This document shows, one piece after another, positions 1 through 9,931 of a stretch of DNA of 64,000 bases (position 1 is its first letter; every line of letters begins with the position of its first letter). The position numbers and the translations under genes are program-made. The DNA is from Filimonas zeae (GTDB lineage: Bacteria > Bacteroidota > Bacteroidia > Chitinophagales > Chitinophagaceae): positions 248,001 through 312,000 of the forward strand of contig NZ_BMIB01000002.1 in the NCBI RefSeq assembly GCF_014641615.1, in the 5' to 3' direction. A model generated the notes under the pieces. It worked only from the letters and a program-made list of their open reading frames with translations, did no database searches and had not been told where the DNA came from.

Positions 1-536
1 TCTTCTCCCCTTAAGCGGTCCAGATTTTTACGCATGGCCTCTTCCCGCATCTGGCGCATTACCGGCAACTCCAGTGTTGTTTGCAGCACTACAGAAAGGC
101 TGCGGAAATTAAACTTCCATTTAAGGGCAAATACAGTTTCAAAGTAATCCAGCCGCAGATAAATATGATTATCGGTACGTATCAATCCATCCTGATGCAA
201 CGCTGTTTTCTTTTGCTGAAACCAGATATAGTTTTCAGCCGTGTTGATCTGATATACTGCTGCCGGATGTATAAAAAAGCCACTGATAGAATCCATACGG
301 GGCGACAGGGTGTTTTTAATCTGCAAAAAATCGAATACAGCCGTTACAGACAAGTAAGGCACATCATTATATATAACAGCGGGTACTTCCATGCTGCCCA
401 CACCGGGCACTGTTGCGTACATGGTAATTTCATCAAACACAGGCGCAGGGTGCGCCTTTGCCATACCGCAGCAAAACAGCAGCATACAGGGCAGCAGCTT
501 TTTCCATAACCTTTTTATGCACCCTGCTTTTATCAT
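1..536 (-). CDS. Secreted protein, possible outer-membrane usher-like N-terminus (partial)
   Basis: The reading frame starts at ATG 536 and runs off the left window edge, so only about 178 N-terminal residues are visible. A signal peptide is clear: basic start, then LLPCMLLFCCGMAKA and a mature start near HPAP. Next comes a small beta-rich domain with PYLSVTAVFDFL and HIYLRLDYF segments, reminiscent of copper-amine-oxidase-N or stalk-type domains, then ELPVMRQMREEAMRKNLDRL, which resembles the link that precedes the barrel in some usher-like proteins. The start codon overlaps the stop of the upstream DUF4402-like gene (ATGA), so the two are probably translationally coupled. Its place at the end of a chaperone/DUF4402 operon suggests an outer-membrane assembly or anchoring protein. 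The usher assignment is inference; the C-terminal barrel would have to be seen outside this window. Confidence 0.6.
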   Translation of the reverse strand, partial: MIKAGCIKRLWKKLLPCMLLFCCGMAKAHPAPVFDEITMYATVPGVGSMEVPAVIYNDVPYLSVTAVFDFLQIKNTLSPRMDSISGFFIHPAAVYQINTAENYIWFQQKKTALHQDGLIRTDNHIYLRLDYFETVFALKWKFNFRSLSVVLQTTLELPVMRQMREEAMRKNLDRLRGE

Positions 537-1030
537 TCCTGAATAAAGGTTACACTGAATGATCCGCTATAGGTACCTGCGGGGTTAGCCAGCCGGTTGC
601 CCACGGTAAGGGTGCCGCCTATACGCACCTGGGTACGTGCGGGGGCCTGGGTGGTGCTTACAAACTGCGTTCCGGTGCTGGCAGCGCCAACATGCAACGT
701 CATGGTGCCGCCGTTGCTGCCGGTAAGGGTTACATCCGGCCCGTTTAATATAGAGATGAGTGTGCCGCGGTTGGCTTCTACCTCAAATATGGCAGGCGAA
801 AAGGGTATGCCCAGATTGGCCTGTATAATATCGCCGGTTACAGAACGCGAGCCATCGGGATATACAATAACGCTGCCCCCCGTAGTACCCTGAAAAAAAG
901 CACCGAGTATAAGGCCCTGCGCAGGGTTTACATAAATGGCAACCGGCCTGGGTGGCAACTCCTGCCCATGCAGCGTGTTACCCCAAAACAGCAATATCAC
1001 TATACATACACCAACGCCCGTACACTTCAT
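533..1030 (-). CDS. DUF4402-like secreted protein, possible minor subunit
   Basis: 165 residues with a signal peptide (VGVCIVILLFWGNTLHGQ). The mature part has features of DUF4402: an early segment with an F-x-x-G-T-x-G-x-V-x-V pattern followed by D-G-S-R-S, a central beta region, and a closing NPAGTYSGSFSVTF strand typical of the family. Its ATG shares one base with the TAA of the giant adhesin gene upstream (TAATG), and its stop overlaps the next start (ATGA), so it lies in a tightly packed operon. DUF4402 proteins are small secreted beta-sandwich proteins often encoded beside PapD-like chaperones; a role as a minor or adaptor subunit of a surface structure is inference from that context. 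Confidence 0.75.
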   Translation of the reverse strand: MKCTGVGVCIVILLFWGNTLHGQELPPRPVAIYVNPAQGLILGAFFQGTTGGSVIVYPDGSRSVTGDIIQANLGIPFSPAIFEVEANRGTLISILNGPDVTLTGSNGGTMTLHVGAASTGTQFVSTTQAPARTQVRIGGTLTVGNRLANPAGTYSGSFSVTFIQE

Positions 1031-4000
1031 TATTTAGTGGTTAACAGTTTAAAACAATGTCGCTCTCCATTATAGTAAAAAGCAACTATATACACCCCTG
1101 CTGCCCATTGGCCGCCAAAACTTACTTTATCTGCGCCGCTTATATCCTGCCTGCTCATTACCTGCCCCATTATATTGGTTACCACCAGCGAGCCTTTTAT
1201 ACCCGCCGGTAGCTGGTAGCTGGCTGTAATAGTTACACCATCACTTTGCGCATTACAGTTAGCAGCAGCCGGGGTTACTACCGGTGGCTGCTGATTGCCG
1301 TTACCGCCACTAAGGCTGGTACGGCTGAACACCAGGGCAAACCTGCTTTCATAAGTACCGGCCGCAAGTGTTACCTTATAGGTATTATTCAGCCACATAT
1401 CGTGTAAAGTGCCCGTGGCTTTATCCCGCAGGTATATATACATGCCCGCCGGCCAGTGGCTGGAGCCATTCAGTTTCAGTTGTATCGTACCTGCTTTTTC
1501 CACCTTGCAGCCCAGCGGTATGCTAACTGAGGTATCTGGCAACGGCATGCCGTTAATAGAAAGCTGCTGACCATCTGGTGTAAGGTTATATACATTCGGC
1601 ACGTCGGCAGCCGTATTCATCATCTTCAGCGCATCCCACTCTTTATCAAAAGCAGCTGTGGCAGAATCATCCAGATACACCACCAGCCCGTCTGGTACCG
1701 CAGCTCCGCCTTCAAAAGCCGCTGATAAACGTATCAGCGGCTCATCACCACCACGCGCATTGCTTTTGCGGTAAAAGCTGGCATTGGTACCCGCAACTCT
1801 TGCCTGGTTTTTAACCGTAAGCGAACCTGTTACCGGATAAGCGCCATCAGATACATGTACAAAAAAGCCCTGCATGGCGGCTATGGTACTGCCCGCAATA
1901 CCGTTGCTGGAAACACCGTTGATATAACTGCTGTACGTGCCTGAGTAAGCATCTGTGGTACCGGCGCTGAAGAAGTAAACTGCATTGTCAATATTGTTTC
2001 GCACCCAGCCACCCACCTCATCCCAGTTAACGGGCGAAGGATAAGGGTTACCCACCAGCTGAAAGCCTTGTGTATACGTGCGGTTGTTATTGTAAAAGGT
2101 TGCAGTAATATTTCCGTTGTTTACTACCCCTGCCATGGTAATGGTTTTGGGCGTGGTAGCTGTGCCTGTAAAAGCAGCATAACCATGTAACGGATTAAGC
2201 ACACCTGCAGTATTGGTATAATTTACCCAGCCGGAAGTGGTTTGATTTTCCTCGTACCGGTACAGGGAAGGGAAAGAAGCAGAGAGATTGATATCATCTG
2301 CCAACTCGTTAACAGTAGCTGCCTGAAACGGCGAGCTGATGTATTTATACCCGAAGGAGGAAGCCAGATAGCGTTGCATGGTTACGTTACCCGTTACCTC
2401 ACCTGCGCCGGAGCCATCTATAAAAGCTGTTTGTGCTGCAGTGGATAATAAGGTAAGGAAACCTGCCGTATGGAATGTACCTGCAGTTACTTTTACCATA
2501 GCCCCTATTTGTAAGCTACCTGCCAGGGTAACACCTGCCGTATTGTTTATTACCAGATTTTTAAGCTGGTTGCTGCCAAACAAGGCAGCAGGTATAGTTT
2601 GTGCGGCAGTGCCATTCATTTCCACCCCACCATTGCCTGCCAGCACACTGCCATTGCTGGTGATAAGGCCGCTTATCTTAAGCACATTACCGTTAATGGT
2701 AAGCGTGGCTGCTGCAGCCAGGGTAAGATTTTTTACGTAAGCAGTATCTGCACTTACCAGCGGATAATTGGTAACACCGGAAGGTATGATAACATCTGTA
2801 TTGGTAAGCGGCACAAAACCGAGCGACCAGTTGCCCGTGGTATGCCAGTTGGTGCCGGCAAGGCCCGTCCAGGTATTGGGTACTATCAACTCCCCCACGG
2901 CTATTGCGCCCAAAACGGTAATAGCATTGCCCTGTGCAGATACAGCTGTTATACCACTGGTTGAAGGCAGCACCCAGGCACTTCCGTTATACAGATACAC
3001 TTTAAGGTTGGCCACAGTAACACCCGCATCCACATCGGCAGCAGCCCAGTTAACCCCCACGGTGGCAGTAGTAAAAGTAATGCCCGCATTTACCAGGCTC
3101 CAGTACCGGTTAATGCTTTTGGCCGTATTCATATTGCCTGCGGTGGCATTGGGGTGGTCTGTATTATTACAATCTGCCGCTACATAACCGGCAGCGGTTA
3201 CGGTAGCCAGGGTAAGGCTAACCGGTGTATAATACAGGCTATCGCCCGTTTCAAAGGTGCGCGCCACAGCGGTACCGCTGGTTACGTATTTCTGCACCTT
3301 GCCATACACCCATCCGGTTGCCTGTGCAGCACCGGTAACAACAGCACCTGCCGGTAATATAACTTTGTAGTTACCGGTTTTAATGCGGCCCGCTATAAAG
3401 CGGAGTGTGCCTGTAACCGTATCCTGCGAGGATAAGGTTACCACACTACCGGCTTTGTATACCGTAAGATTATTAAAAGCGGTAAGAGTGTTTATGTTCT
3501 GTGGTTTTGCACCCGCCAGTACAAAGGTATTGCCAGTGGCAATATAGGTACCGCCGGTCATGTTCCAGTTACCACGCAGGGTATCTGCATAGTTACCTGC
3601 AATAAAGTTGCCGTTAGATAAGGTAAAATCGTTTAATATATGCAGTATGCCCGCAGCGGTTTTATTACCGGCGGCCGATAGTACCAGGTTGCCGTAAGGG
3701 GTAGCTGCAGAAACAGCCTGTACCCCACCGGCATATTCAACAGTGCTCAGGGTATCTACATTGTACGTGCTGAATACGGGCAGGGTATTGGTGCCACGTA
3801 TAATTAACCGGGCATTACCCTCTATGGTAAGCGAACCACCTGCCGCATCCTGCGTAAGCGTATAAGTAACCGCATCCAGTATACCGCTTGTTATACCTGC
3901 ATCGGTAATGCCCGTAAGGGAACGGGCCAGTGTGGCAGTTACGCCTGCATCTTTACTAATGTCCAGCTGGGCCAGCGCAAAAGAAGCCGCTGTACCGCTG

Positions 4001-7000
4001 ATAACCGAAGTAGTGGCGCCCACCATACTTAACGCACCGGCAGCAGCATCTACTGTTCCGTTGTTGGTAAAGTTGCGGGCCACTTTACAATCTGTATTCA
4101 GCAGCAGGCCGCCATTTACTGTAAAGTCGTAAAAAACAGTATTGGTGCTGGCAGCAAACTCTGCATTGGCACCCGCCATTACAAACTGCGAAGTACCTGC
4201 CTGTAAAGTACCGTTACTTTCCAGGTTACCATTCAGCATATAGGTGTTGCTGCCGGCATTAAATATACCGTTGCTGCTGATGCTGAAATTACCATTTACG
4301 GTAAGCCCACCGGCAGGTGTTACACCTGCAGTGTTGGTAATGGTTACATGGTTTAAGGCAGCAGCCGTACCGCTAACTGCCAAAGCTGCTGTGCCGCCCA
4401 GTATAACCGTACCGGTGCTGGTAAATGCAGTACCGGCAAGTTGAATATGTTGTGCAGTGGAAGGATTAAAATACAGGATGCCGCTGCTGGTAACGGTACC
4501 GTTGTTGGTAAAGCTGCCCAGCATAGTATGGGTAACCGCGCCGCCGTTAAAAACAGCGCCGCTGCTGATGTTACATGCCACGCCTACCAGCCAGCCTACA
4601 CTGGGGTTAACGCCTGCTGTATTGTTTATGTTTAAGGTGGCAAACACAGGCGCACTGGTGGAATTTAATACCGGCGAAACAGTGCCATTGAAATTAATTA
4701 CACCTCCGGAGTTAGCAGTAACGGCGTTTACAAAACGGATGGTTTGTTTTACGGCTCCGGAAAAAGTGGTAACACCATTGCTTACTAATGCCCCGTTGTT
4801 GGTAAGATCGCCATTGATGGTAGCGCTACCGCTGCCACCATCAAAGGAACCGCCGGTTGCTATCAGCAGCAGGGTATTATATACTATATCACTACCCGCC
4901 ACAGCATAGCTGCCATAAATAGTAAGCCTGTTAAAAGTAGTATTGCCGGTAACAGACTTTGCGGTACCATTCAGCGTAACGGTGCCGGTGCCGGGTACAA
5001 AGCTGCCGCTGTTATTCCAGTTACCATACAAAGCCATGGTATAAGCAGCGGCATTCAGCACACTGCCTGTTGCAACAACAACATCACCATTAACTGTGCA
5101 GCCCGCAGCCAGTGTTTTGGTACCGCTGTTACTGATGTTAAGGTGGCCATAAGTAATACCTGCCACTGGCTGGGCAACGGTGCCATTATAGTGAACGGTA
5201 CTGGTAGCTGCCAGTGAATAGCTGGCATAACCGGCCGGAAAACCGCCGGATGCACCGGTAAGCAGTGTAGTACCGGCAGCCATAGAAAGCAACCCGCCTG
5301 CCGCACTGCGGCTGGCTGTATAGGTAGCCATGTTAAAGGTGCCGGAAGTAATAACCAGGTTGCCGTTCAACACTATATTTCCGGTAAGTGTTGCCACGGC
5401 ACCTGGCTTGTTAATGGTAACATTATTAAAGGTAAAGGCTGCTATATTTTGTGTACCTGCCCCGGTAAAAGCAACCGTGCTGCTGCCCGGCATAAAGCTG
5501 CCACCGCCTGCCCAGTTACCTGCCACGGAAATAGTGGTATTACCCGCTCTCAGTAATGCACCGGCAGCAATGGTTATATCTCCGGCAATAGTAGTATTGT
5601 TGTTTAATTCCAGCTCCCCTGCCTGTACGTTTACATTACCCTGCACCGTTACCGCGTTGCTGCTTAGTGCAGTGCCCTGGCTTTTGTTAACAGCCAGGTG
5701 ATAGTAGTTAACGCCCGCTACTGTTTGTGTGCCCGTTCCATTGTAAGTAACCGTACTGTTGCCCGCAGAAAAAGTACCGCCGCTATATTGAAAGTTGCTG
5801 CCTATGGCAACCTGTGTTAAACCTGTGCAGGTAAACGAAGCATCGCCAGCCAGTTGCAGCGAACCACCAATGGTGATAGTTCCGGCACCGGCATTCAGTT
5901 GAATACTGTGCCCGTTAACACCGTCACTCAGCACCAGATCGCCATTCACCGTCATATTCTGCGCACCGGTTTGAATACTGTGTGTAGTATTGGCAGCCCA
6001 GCTACCCGTTATATTTCCCTGAACCGTTAATGCACCGGCAGCCAGTGACAGGCTAACTGCCTGCGCACTGCCGAAAGAAATACTTTTAACGGTTACATTA
6101 GTGCTGATAACAGGTTGGTTAACAAAAGCGGCAGTGCCCAGTTCAACAATATCGTTGCTGCCTGGTGGCAGAGAAGGCGTACCCTGGGCAGACGTCCAGT
6201 TGGCTGCGTTTGTCCAGCTGCTGCTTACGCTTCCGTTCCAGCGCACCACATTGGCATTATCAGATAAAGTCCATCTGGCCACAACACCCGACAAACTAGT
6301 CTGCTCCACATAGTTTGCAGCAGTGCTGCTGCCTGTTTTACCGGATGTAACCCAACCCGTTCCGGTGTTCTTCCACAACCCCATAGCGCTTTCGGTGTTA
6401 CCATTCAGTTCGGCATCTTCATAATGCAAACGCAGGTTAACTATAGCCAGATCGATTATAGTATTGGAACTGACTGTATATACCCTGTTAATGGATGCAC
6501 CCTGCGGAAAATCGGACACCGGGCCTGTGGCTACAGAAATCATTATCCAGCTGGCTGTGGTAACCCCTACAAAAGCCAGTGTGTTATCCGGCCCTTCATA
6601 GGCATATGCCACGCCGGGCACAAAAAGGTGCTGATGTTTAATATTACCCAGCACTATACCGTTGCCGCTTCTGTTGCCGGTAATGGTAAGTATGTTGCTG
6701 CCGGTTTTAACGGTACCGGCCGTCATAGTAAGTGTGGTAACTGATACAGCGCCGGTAAGTGTTATGGTGGTAGCAGCTGCCGACTTATTTACGGTAAGTG
6801 TATTAAAGGTATTGTTACCGGCAATACTGGTATTGGCACTACCGCTAAACGTAACCGTACTGCCCGATGCTGTAAAGCTGCCATTGTTTACCCAGTTACC
6901 GGCTATGTTGTGTACAAAGTTGCCGGCATTAAAAGTAACTGGTACTGCAATAGTAACATCGCTGTTAACCGTAACCGCACCGGCCGCCGTTTTGGTGCCA

Positions 7001-9003
7001 CCGTTAGATAGCAGCAGGTTATCGTAAGTGCCGGCTGTAATATTCTGCGCTCCTGCTCCGTTGTAATTAACCGTATTGGGCCTGGTAGCGCCTACATTAA
7101 GCGTACCACTGCTAAGTGTGTAAGTACCTGCTATGCCCAGCACTGCGTTAGAAGATAACTGCAGCGAGGTGCCGTTAACCGTTACGTTAAACAAATTGGC
7201 AGTACCATTTAATAAGGCGGTACCGGTAAAAATGGCCGTACCTGCAGAGGCAGTAAAACTACCCTGCACTTCCAGCGTATTGTTTACTGTAAAACCCACG
7301 GCAGTAGTTACTGTGCCGGATACAGACAAAGTACCAAACACCAGCGTACCCGCACCGGATAAGGTTTTGCCGGTACCGGTGGCATTTAGCCTGCCATCCG
7401 TACCGTTATAACTGCCACTCACGGCCAGGTTACCCGTTAGGGTTACGGTAGTAGCCGCAGCCACATTACCGGTTACAGACAGGTTATCCAGCGTAATGCC
7501 CTGGCCGGTAATAGTACGGCTGGCACCTGATAAGGTAAATGTACCACCGGCACCATGCGTAAACGTGCCCGGACCGGAAGTGGATAAATTACCGGCTACT
7601 GTAATACTACTGCTTGCCGCTGCTGTTATATTGGTTGCACCAAAATTGAGGTGAAAAAAATTATGTATACCGGTACCGCTGATAGTACTGCCACCACTTA
7701 CAAAACTTACCGTGCTGGCAGCACCGGTAAACGTGCCGTTATTAACCCAGTTACCACTGATGTTGTGTACAAAGCTGCCCCCGTTAAAAGTAGTAGCTGC
7801 CCCTATGGCAACATTACCTTCTACGGAAATGCCGGCAGCGGCGGTATAGCTTACTGAGGTGGCGGTGCCCGCATTGCTGCTGAAGTTACCGGCAATTACA
7901 AAGCTGGTGGCAGGCATGGTTTTAACCACAGCACCTGTAGAGCCAGACAGGGTAAGATTGCCATACGCCTCTGCTGCCACCGTTTGGCCGGCACCGTTAT
8001 ATTCCACTGTACTGGTTAAACCGTACGAGCGGGTATTGAATGCAGCAGGCAGCGTATTGGTGCCTCCTATTTTAAGCGTTGCATTATTGGCAATTACCAG
8101 GCTGCCGCCCGTAACCGCAGTACCGCGGTTAGCAGTAAAAGCAGCCAGATTTAAAGTGCCCGACAATACTTCAATTCTGCCTGCAGCAGCCGTAGTGGAG
8201 TTTAAGGCATTCAGGTTACCTGCTGCCGTTTTGGTACCACCACCACTAACACGCAGGGTGGAATAAGTAAGGTTATTGCGTATGGTTTGATCTGCCGTGC
8301 CTGCGTAAGCCACGGTACTGCCCGCAGCAAGGGTAACCGTACCCGATACGGGATAGTTGGCGGCATACGTGGCAGCAGTTACTGTCAGCACCCCATCGGC
8401 ACTTACTGTAACGGAACCATTGCCGGTTACCTGCCAGGTACCGGAAGCCTCTTCCGGCACCAGCATACCGCTTACGGCTAAAGCGCCTGCTACAGAAATG
8501 TGCTGGCCCAGCGTTACGGTGCTGCCGGTGCCTATGGTTAACTTACGAAAAGCAGTAATGCTGCCACCGGTAATACGTTGCACCACGCCTGCCAGGTTTA
8601 CTTTTGCATTGTTGTTGGTAGTAGTATAAGTACCTGAATTATTCCAGTTGCCTTTAACAGTAAGGTTATTACTTTTTTGTGCAAAAGCAGCACCTGCACT
8701 GAGAATAAAATCTCCGGCCACGGTAAGCCCCTTGTTCTGGGTTAACGTAATGTTTACCACGCCATCGCCTACGGTTAAAGTACGGCAGGCAGCGTTGGAA
8801 GATACTACGGGCTGAAAGCCGCCGGTAAAGGCTGCGTTGCCCACAAATGCATCCACAGCAGCTGTGGGTACACCGGCCGTCCAGTTGGCACTCACATTCC
8901 AGGCGCTGCTTACAGCACCCGTCCAGCTGGTTTGGGCAAGGTTTATGCCCGGCAGGCAACATAGCAATAATATGGCAGGCAAAAGAAGCTTATTCAAAGG
9001 CAT
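1030..9003 (-). CDS. Giant repetitive T9SS-exported adhesin-like protein
   Basis: 2657 residues beginning with a signal peptide (LLLPAILLLCCLPGINLAQ). Three modules begin with a W-x-G...W...NW pattern: near residue 25 (TSWTGAVSSAWNVSANW), near 930 (VRWNGSVSSSWTNAANW) and near 2040 (NTWTGLAGTNWHTTGNW). Most of the rest is degenerate beta-helix-like repeats of roughly 55-75 residues built on G-N-W-x-N-x-G-x-F, S-T-V-x-F-x-G and F-N-x-L-x-I-N-K motifs, rich in Gly, Ala, Thr, Asn and Ser. The last ~75 residues (NIMGQVMSRQDISG ... AAGVYIVAFYYNGE) are a type A T9SS sorting domain. The start lies 10 bases after the chaperone stop. It is probably a cell-surface adhesin or fibre component; the ligand is unknown. 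Long antisense frames across it follow from its skewed codon use and are not genes. Confidence 0.9.
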   Translation of the reverse strand: MPLNKLLLPAILLLCCLPGINLAQTSWTGAVSSAWNVSANWTAGVPTAAVDAFVGNAAFTGGFQPVVSSNAACRTLTVGDGVVNITLTQNKGLTVAGDFILSAGAAFAQKSNNLTVKGNWNNSGTYTTTNNNAKVNLAGVVQRITGGSITAFRKLTIGTGSTVTLGQHISVAGALAVSGMLVPEEASGTWQVTGNGSVTVSADGVLTVTAATYAANYPVSGTVTLAAGSTVAYAGTADQTIRNNLTYSTLRVSGGGTKTAAGNLNALNSTTAAAGRIEVLSGTLNLAAFTANRGTAVTGGSLVIANNATLKIGGTNTLPAAFNTRSYGLTSTVEYNGAGQTVAAEAYGNLTLSGSTGAVVKTMPATSFVIAGNFSSNAGTATSVSYTAAAGISVEGNVAIGAATTFNGGSFVHNISGNWVNNGTFTGAASTVSFVSGGSTISGTGIHNFFHLNFGATNITAAASSSITVAGNLSTSGPGTFTHGAGGTFTLSGASRTITGQGITLDNLSVTGNVAAATTVTLTGNLAVSGSYNGTDGRLNATGTGKTLSGAGTLVFGTLSVSGTVTTAVGFTVNNTLEVQGSFTASAGTAIFTGTALLNGTANLFNVTVNGTSLQLSSNAVLGIAGTYTLSSGTLNVGATRPNTVNYNGAGAQNITAGTYDNLLLSNGGTKTAAGAVTVNSDVTIAVPVTFNAGNFVHNIAGNWVNNGSFTASGSTVTFSGSANTSIAGNNTFNTLTVNKSAAATTITLTGAVSVTTLTMTAGTVKTGSNILTITGNRSGNGIVLGNIKHQHLFVPGVAYAYEGPDNTLAFVGVTTASWIMISVATGPVSDFPQGASINRVYTVSSNTIIDLAIVNLRLHYEDAELNGNTESAMGLWKNTGTGWVTSGKTGSSTAANYVEQTSLSGVVARWTLSDNANVVRWNGSVSSSWTNAANWTSAQGTPSLPPGSNDIVELGTAAFVNQPVISTNVTVKSISFGSAQAVSLSLAAGALTVQGNITGSWAANTTHSIQTGAQNMTVNGDLVLSDGVNGHSIQLNAGAGTITIGGSLQLAGDASFTCTGLTQVAIGSNFQYSGGTFSAGNSTVTYNGTGTQTVAGVNYYHLAVNKSQGTALSSNAVTVQGNVNVQAGELELNNNTTIAGDITIAAGALLRAGNTTISVAGNWAGGGSFMPGSSTVAFTGAGTQNIAAFTFNNVTINKPGAVATLTGNIVLNGNLVITSGTFNMATYTASRSAAGGLLSMAAGTTLLTGASGGFPAGYASYSLAATSTVHYNGTVAQPVAGITYGHLNISNSGTKTLAAGCTVNGDVVVATGSVLNAAAYTMALYGNWNNSGSFVPGTGTVTLNGTAKSVTGNTTFNRLTIYGSYAVAGSDIVYNTLLLIATGGSFDGGSGSATINGDLTNNGALVSNGVTTFSGAVKQTIRFVNAVTANSGGVINFNGTVSPVLNSTSAPVFATLNINNTAGVNPSVGWLVGVACNISSGAVFNGGAVTHTMLGSFTNNGTVTSSGILYFNPSTAQHIQLAGTAFTSTGTVILGGTAALAVSGTAAALNHVTITNTAGVTPAGGLTVNGNFSISSNGIFNAGSNTYMLNGNLESNGTLQAGTSQFVMAGANAEFAASTNTVFYDFTVNGGLLLNTDCKVARNFTNNGTVDAAAGALSMVGATTSVISGTAASFALAQLDISKDAGVTATLARSLTGITDAGITSGILDAVTYTLTQDAAGGSLTIEGNARLIIRGTNTLPVFSTYNVDTLSTVEYAGGVQAVSAATPYGNLVLSAAGNKTAAGILHILNDFTLSNGNFIAGNYADTLRGNWNMTGGTYIATGNTFVLAGAKPQNINTLTAFNNLTVYKAGSVVTLSSQDTVTGTLRFIAGRIKTGNYKVILPAGAVVTGAAQATGWVYGKVQKYVTSGTAVARTFETGDSLYYTPVSLTLATVTAAGYVAADCNNTDHPNATAGNMNTAKSINRYWSLVNAGITFTTATVGVNWAAADVDAGVTVANLKVYLYNGSAWVLPSTSGITAVSAQGNAITVLGAIAVGELIVPNTWTGLAGTNWHTTGNWSLGFVPLTNTDVIIPSGVTNYPLVSADTAYVKNLTLAAAATLTINGNVLKISGLITSNGSVLAGNGGVEMNGTAAQTIPAALFGSNQLKNLVINNTAGVTLAGSLQIGAMVKVTAGTFHTAGFLTLLSTAAQTAFIDGSGAGEVTGNVTMQRYLASSFGYKYISSPFQAATVNELADDINLSASFPSLYRYEENQTTSGWVNYTNTAGVLNPLHGYAAFTGTATTPKTITMAGVVNNGNITATFYNNNRTYTQGFQLVGNPYPSPVNWDEVGGWVRNNIDNAVYFFSAGTTDAYSGTYSSYINGVSSNGIAGSTIAAMQGFFVHVSDGAYPVTGSLTVKNQARVAGTNASFYRKSNARGGDEPLIRLSAAFEGGAAVPDGLVVYLDDSATAAFDKEWDALKMMNTAADVPNVYNLTPDGQQLSINGMPLPDTSVSIPLGCKVEKAGTIQLKLNGSSHWPAGMYIYLRDKATGTLHDMWLNNTYKVTLAAGTYESRFALVFSRTSLSGGNGNQQPPVVTPAAANCNAQSDGVTITASYQLPAGIKGSLVVTNIMGQVMSRQDISGADKVSFGGQWAAGVYIVAFYYNGERHCFKLLTTK

Positions 9004-9013
9004 GGCGCATTGT

Positions 9014-9871
9014 TTAAGGCATCAGTAACTCAGTACGGGCCAGTACATTATTCTCTGCGGGCAAAGAGGCAGATACATAAGAAATATGGAAGGTGCCTTT
9101 ACCATAACCGTTTACTTTACGCTGGTCGAGGTTTACCACCAGCTTTCTGCTGTCTGTACTGGTATACACGGCCACCCCACGCACTTCTGCTACCCGTACC
9201 GCTTTGCCGGCAGCCGGCGTAAAATCAACCAGTACATCCCCGTAAACCGACATGTTTCCTGAACGGCGCAACACCATGCTTACATTACTGTTGCTGCCTT
9301 CGGCAGGGGTATGATATTGCACATCAGCCAGTTTTACTTCAGTGGCAGATGGGCCTTTACGTATAATTACGGGTAAGGAAATACCAAAAACCGGCGTTAG
9401 CTGAACCGCAATACCGCTGCCGGCATCAGCAACAGGCTCCTCGCCCAGTGGGTTAGCCTGCGGAACAGCCCGGAAGTAAATGTGCGACCGGTATTCGCCT
9501 TCCTTCATGGCAGCTGTGCGCAGCACCTGCATTTTAACCACCTGCGCTTCATTCGGCGCCAGTGTTACACTGTGCGGAAAAAAGCGCACGTAGTCGCTTG
9601 CATACTTCCCGGCCGAATCGGGCCGGGAAATCTGCTCAAAAGAGCCATCTTCCTTCATCCGCATCTCAACCATAGATATTACGTAACGGGCAGTATCGGT
9701 TCCGGTATTGGCCAGGTTCAGTTCCTGTGTTTTTTTATCGTTTTCAAAAACAATGCGTCTGGGGGTAATAAGCAGGTTGCCCTGCGCGGTAGCGGTAATG
9801 CGGCAGAGTAAAGGCAGCAGCAGTAAAAAAGCGGCCGTGCGGCCTATGTGCCGTATAGCAATATGTTTCAT
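9014..9871 (-). CDS. PapD-like periplasmic fimbrial chaperone
   Basis: 285 residues from the ATG at 9871. I prefer this start over an in-frame ATG at 9925 because the latter lies beyond a terminator hairpin and the signal peptide (GRTAAFLLLLPLLCRITATAQ) follows the 9871 start directly. The mature N-terminus LLITPRRIVFENDKKTQELNL, with the strand DYVRFFPHSVTLAPNEAQVVKM and the GEYRSHIYF segment, matches the first immunoglobulin-like domain of PapD-type chaperones, including the P-x-x-v-x-L-x-P-x-x-x-Q-x-V signature. A second beta domain follows. Such chaperones hold secreted beta-sandwich subunits in the periplasm for assembly. The neighbours (DUF4402 proteins on both sides, giant adhesin immediately downstream) fit that role. 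Confidence 0.85.
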   Translation of the reverse strand: MKHIAIRHIGRTAAFLLLLPLLCRITATAQGNLLITPRRIVFENDKKTQELNLANTGTDTARYVISMVEMRMKEDGSFEQISRPDSAGKYASDYVRFFPHSVTLAPNEAQVVKMQVLRTAAMKEGEYRSHIYFRAVPQANPLGEEPVADAGSGIAVQLTPVFGISLPVIIRKGPSATEVKLADVQYHTPAEGSNSNVSMVLRRSGNMSVYGDVLVDFTPAAGKAVRVAEVRGVAVYTSTDSRKLVVNLDQRKVNGYGKGTFHISYVSASLPAENNVLARTELLMP

Positions 9872-9893
9872 ATAGTTATAGTAAAAGTTGTAC

Positions 9894-9922
9894 AAAAAAG
9901 CCCGGAACCAGTGGTTCCGGGC
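9894..9922 (-). terminator. Intrinsic terminator after the first DUF4402 gene
   Basis: On the minus strand GCCCGGAACCA and TGGTTCCGGGC form a GC-rich hairpin (9900-9922) followed by six T residues (9899-9894). It starts about 10 bases after the stop of the DUF4402 gene and before the chaperone start. It probably ends most transcripts from the DUF4402 promoter and lets some read on into the rest of the operon. Confidence 0.8.
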
Positions 9923-9931
9923 CATAACATT

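Noticed and set aside
2242..8629. Many plus-strand ORFs opposite the giant adhesin gene
   Set aside because: They are low-complexity antisense frames caused by the repetitive Thr/Ala/Gly codons of the adhesin; none has a signal, domain or plausible start.
9872..9925. N-terminal extension of the chaperone gene to an ATG at 9925
   Set aside because: The extra codons read through the terminator hairpin and put 18 residues before a good signal peptide; the ATG at 9871 is better.
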